From: an uncultured Flavobacterium sp.
GTDB taxonomy: Bacteria; Bacteroidota; Bacteroidia; Flavobacteriales; Flavobacteriaceae
Direction of reading: 5' to 3'
Assembly: GCF_946482535.1 (NCBI RefSeq)
Contig: NZ_CAMLRU010000038.1
Location: forward strand, 1-16,697
DNA length: 16,697 nucleotides
The number at the start of each line of letters is the position of its first letter. Within the stretch, counting starts at the first letter, position 1. Positions 13,592 to 16,697 of this stretch are shown piece after piece. The position numbers and the translations under genes are program-made. The notes under the pieces are model-generated. The model made no database searches. It had not been told where the DNA came from and saw only the letters and a program-made list of their open reading frames with translations.

Positions 13592-16500
13592 TTAGAATTG
13601 AATATCTACACCAAAAGTAATTGCTTTAGGAGCAGGATAACCTCCTTGGTTACTGGCACCAAAAGCTTCAGGATCAAATCCTCTCCATTTTGTCCAAGTA
13701 ACGTAGTTCTCCATAAGTGTATATAGTCTTAAGCTGCTGATAGCTGATTTTTCTAAGAATTTAGAAGGTACATTGTATCCGAAAGTTAATACTTTCAATC
13801 TTACATAAGAAGCATCACGTAACCATCTGTCTGAGAAAGTATCCCCTTCCGCTAAGTTAGCAGCCGTTAATGAAGGATAGTTTCCTGTAGGGTTAGTAGT
13901 TGCATCCCAAGCATCCGATAAATCATTAGTCACATTAAACACTCCGATAGCTGATGGATCTGACATGTTTGTCAAGTCAAAATCAAATCGGTATTGACCG
14001 TATGAGTAAGCAAACTGAGTGTTTAAGAAAAATCCTTTGTAAGAAGAATTGAATCCGAATGACCCTTGGTGTTTAGGCAAATTAGATTTTCCAGATTTTC
14101 TTCTGTCAGCATCACCAATAGTTTCAGTGATATTTCCATCAATATCTAAGAATAACAAGTTACCATTTGCAGGCTGCGATACACCGTCAGCATCAACATA
14201 ACCGTTGTTGTTAACTCCGATGTAAGGAACAACATAGTACTCATTGATTAAACCACCAACATAACGAATTCCGTTTCCGTCTGGCTCATCTTCTCCACTT
14301 ACAGTACTTAAATAAGTTGCTTTGTTGTAAGCAGTATTACCGAATAATTCCAATTTGAAATCACCTTTTTTGAATACATCATATTTTAACAACAACTCAA
14401 TCCCTCTGTTTTGTAATGATCCTCTGTTTCCGGCATATCCTGAAGTTCCAGTTACCCAAGAAGAGTTAATACCATCAAACAAATCGTCAGTTACTTTGTC
14501 ATATACATCAATAGATCCTGAAAATCTCTTATTGATACTAAAGTCCAAACCAAGGTTTAACTGAGTAGTAGTTTCCCATTTGAAATCAACGTAAGCAAAA
14601 GTTGCAACTCCTAATGAAGGAGCATTAGCATAACCTACTTGAGATGAATTCAAATCTCTGATTATATTGTCATTATCGTATGGTCCTGAAGCGTTACCAT
14701 TAGTACCATAAGATACTCTTAATTTTAAGGCATCGAATACTGTGTTAGCCATGAAAGCTTCTTTGTCAACATTCCATCTACCGGCTACTGACCAGAAAGT
14801 ACCCCATTTGTTATCACCTGTAAACTTGTAAGAACTATCTCTTCTCAAAGTACCACTCACACCGTATTTACCATCATAGTCATAGTCGAATGTTCCAAAA
14901 TAAGAGAATAAACCTCCATCATCTTTTGAAGCTCCAACTGTTGGTCTGTAGAAAGTAGGAGTAGCTGTATTGAAAGGAATATATCCTGTTCCGGCACCAA
15001 ACGCCCAAGTTCTTGGATCTAAACCAGTTTGTGTTGAAGTATTAAACTTTCTGTGGTATTTGATGTAATCTGTAAATAAGTTGGCATCAATAGTGTGCTT
15101 ACCTTTGAAAGTACGGTTATAATTCAATTTAGTAGTTGAAGTGAACCCGAAATCTCTAGTATTGTTCATGGTCTCAATACCACCAAACTGAGCTCCGGCA
15201 GGAGTTGCAACAATTGCCAAATAAGATTGTGGTGCTCTTGCAAAATTTCTAAACTGCATGTTGTAATCCATACCTGAAGTATTAGTAAAGGTTAGATCTT
15301 TTGTCAATTTATAAGATGCTGAAGCATTGAACAATAATTTAGTCTCCGTCCACTCATTCGGAATGTTACCCGGTACTAAATAATCTAACAACATGTAAGG
15401 AACGATTTGGAAACTTGGTGCTCCGAAATCATCAAACAATTGTTGACCGTTAACATATAAACTAGGATCAGCATATGGCAATGAAGTTAACAAACCTTGT
15501 AAAGGGTTTTGTAACACGTTCGCGTTAATATCTGTTCTAGTCTCTTGATCTAATTGATGTCTTCTAGAGTAAGAAGCAAAGATGTTAGTGGTATAGTTAA
15601 ATTTATCATTGTTTGATTTACCGGCAAAGTTTGATCTAAAAGAGAATCTTTTGAAATCAGTAGTCGGCACAATACCTTCTTGATCAAAATAACTGATTGA
15701 AGTAAAGTTGGTCATTTTACTTGTACCACCAGAAATACTTAAATCGTGACTTTGACTGGTTCCTTTTCTAAAGAAATAGTCTTTCCAGTTAGTTTGAATT
15801 GGATAAGCAGCAATCTCTTGATCAGTAAAAGGAAGACCGGTATCAGGATTCAAAGCTCCTAAACCTAATCCGAATGTTCTTTCTAAAGTTAATATTTCTC
15901 TGGTATTAGCCAATTCATATTTGTTTTGTTGTAAATCAACAGTACCATAACTACCAGAATATTTGAAAGTTAACTTAGAGTCATATTTACCACCTTTAGT
16001 TTTAACTACGATAACCCCGGCTGTACCTCTGTTACCATAAATAGCAGTAGCCGCAGCATCTTTCAATACTGTAGCAGACTCAATATCATTAGGGTTAATA
16101 CTTCTGAAAATTGCTTGGTTAGAAGCAACTCCATCAATAACCACTAATGGTTCAGTACTACTGTTCAAACTCGAAACCCCTCTAATTAAAGAGTTGATTT
16201 TTGCAGAACCAGGCTGACCTGAAGATGTACTGATTTGTAAACCAGGTACTTGCCCTTGCAATGATTGTAAGAATGACGCGTTAGGTCTGTTCTCAATCGT
16301 TTTGGCAAGAATGGTTGTTTCTGACACAGCAGACTTCGCTTTGGAAGTTGTACGATAACCATCGATTACTACTTCTGTCAGTTGAATCCCTTCAGATAAA
16401 GTAATTGTATAGTTGTTAGCTGCTCCTACAGTTACAGTTGAATTATTGTAACCTGTAAATGAAATTACTAAAGTTTCCCCAACTTTAGCACTGATGCTAA

Positions 16501-16678
16501 ATTTACCATCGAAATCTGCTTGCGCACTTCTTTTGGTTCCTTTAACAACAATATTTGCACCAGGAAGTGGTCCAGTTTTATCTGAAACAACTCCAGTAAC
16601 AGTTTTCTCTTGTGCAAACGAAAACTGCATTGTAAACGCCAATAAAAGCGTAAAAATCCATTTGAACTTCGATCTCAT
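13592..16678 (-). CDS. SusC/RagA-family TonB-dependent transporter
   Basis: 1028-residue outer membrane importer that takes ligand delivered by its SusD partner, powered by TonB/ExbBD. The signal peptide ends at SFA-Q (cut before Gln23). A carboxypeptidase-regulatory-like domain (about 26-95, VTGVVSDKTGPLPGANIVVK) is followed by the plug with LQSLQGQVPGLQIS (137-150), INSLIRGVSSLN (161-172), PLVVIDGV (177-184) and VLKDAAATAIYGNRGTAGVI (204-223). A 22-strand barrel is expected after that, ending GGYPAPKAITFGVDIQF. The segment before the plug reads LTEVVIDGYRT, a variation on the commoner EVVVxGYG. There is no STN domain, so anti-sigma signalling is unlikely. The start is 19 bases from the window edge, so its promoter is not visible. 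Confidence 0.95.
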   Translation of the reverse strand: MRSKFKWIFTLLLAFTMQFSFAQEKTVTGVVSDKTGPLPGANIVVKGTKRSAQADFDGKFSISAKVGETLVISFTGYNNSTVTVGAANNYTITLSEGIQLTEVVIDGYRTTSKAKSAVSETTILAKTIENRPNASFLQSLQGQVPGLQISTSSGQPGSAKINSLIRGVSSLNSSTEPLVVIDGVASNQAIFRSINPNDIESATVLKDAAATAIYGNRGTAGVIVVKTKGGKYDSKLTFKYSGSYGTVDLQQNKYELANTREILTLERTFGLGLGALNPDTGLPFTDQEIAAYPIQTNWKDYFFRKGTSQSHDLSISGGTSKMTNFTSISYFDQEGIVPTTDFKRFSFRSNFAGKSNNDKFNYTTNIFASYSRRHQLDQETRTDINANVLQNPLQGLLTSLPYADPSLYVNGQQLFDDFGAPSFQIVPYMLLDYLVPGNIPNEWTETKLLFNASASYKLTKDLTFTNTSGMDYNMQFRNFARAPQSYLAIVATPAGAQFGGIETMNNTRDFGFTSTTKLNYNRTFKGKHTIDANLFTDYIKYHRKFNTSTQTGLDPRTWAFGAGTGYIPFNTATPTFYRPTVGASKDDGGLFSYFGTFDYDYDGKYGVSGTLRRDSSYKFTGDNKWGTFWSVAGRWNVDKEAFMANTVFDALKLRVSYGTNGNASGPYDNDNIIRDLNSSQVGYANAPSLGVATFAYVDFKWETTTQLNLGLDFSINKRFSGSIDVYDKVTDDLFDGINSSWVTGTSGYAGNRGSLQNRGIELLLKYDVFKKGDFKLELFGNTAYNKATYLSTVSGEDEPDGNGIRYVGGLINEYYVVPYIGVNNNGYVDADGVSQPANGNLLFLDIDGNITETIGDADRRKSGKSNLPKHQGSFGFNSSYKGFFLNTQFAYSYGQYRFDFDLTNMSDPSAIGVFNVTNDLSDAWDATTNPTGNYPSLTAANLAEGDTFSDRWLRDASYVRLKVLTFGYNVPSKFLEKSAISSLRLYTLMENYVTWTKWRGFDPEAFGASNQGGYPAPKAITFGVDIQF

Positions 16679-16697
16679 ATTAATTTTATTTGAGTTA

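Noticed and set aside
1..16697. tRNA genes, CRISPR arrays, insertion sequences, attachment sites
   Set aside because: No cloverleaf, spaced repeat array, transposase or flanking duplication was seen on either strand.

Overview
The window is a stretch of a Bacteroidota chromosome, almost certainly from Flavobacteriaceae and probably Flavobacterium. The evidence is a SusC/SusD pair, a subtilase with a type IX secretion (T9SS) C-terminal tail, a GLPGLI domain, a Porin_10-type outer membrane protein, low GC, and promoter boxes of the TTG-N(17-23)-TAnnTTTG kind. Almost no gene has a Shine-Dalgarno sequence. No tRNA, rRNA, CRISPR array or insertion sequence is visible. Apart from the PNGase F-like gene, every real gene lies on the minus strand.

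Left part (1-4021), in transcription order: a four-gene run of a DUF2851 protein (GTG start), a tiny PspC-domain protein, a membrane-anchored helix-hairpin-helix (ComEA-like) protein and an acyl-CoA dehydrogenase. A possible hairpin terminator follows, then a putative dispersed repeat, and then rpsU (ribosomal protein bS21) with its own promoter and the only strong Shine-Dalgarno in the window.

Middle (4078-8025): a secreted protein that joins a GLPGLI-like N-terminal domain to a peptide-N-glycosidase F-like C-terminal domain runs on the plus strand. It meets, end to end with no base between the stop codons, a minus-strand cluster made of a cystathionine beta-synthase, a zeta-toxin-like P-loop kinase and an easily overlooked 55-residue ORF. 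The kinase starts with TTG immediately after the synthase stop, in the same frame. The small ORF starts one base after the kinase stop. This three-gene packing, with a probable toxin-antitoxin-like pair attached to a housekeeping gene, is the least ordinary part of the window.

Right part (8026-16697): a putative porin, then a T9SS-secreted subtilisin-like protease, then a susD-susC pair; transcription runs from right to left. Clear intrinsic terminators follow susD and the protease gene, and each is closely followed by a good promoter for the next gene. A secreted protease beside a SusCD importer suggests a protein or peptide scavenging locus. The PNGase F-like protein a few kb away would fit glycoprotein breakdown, but that link is only inferred.
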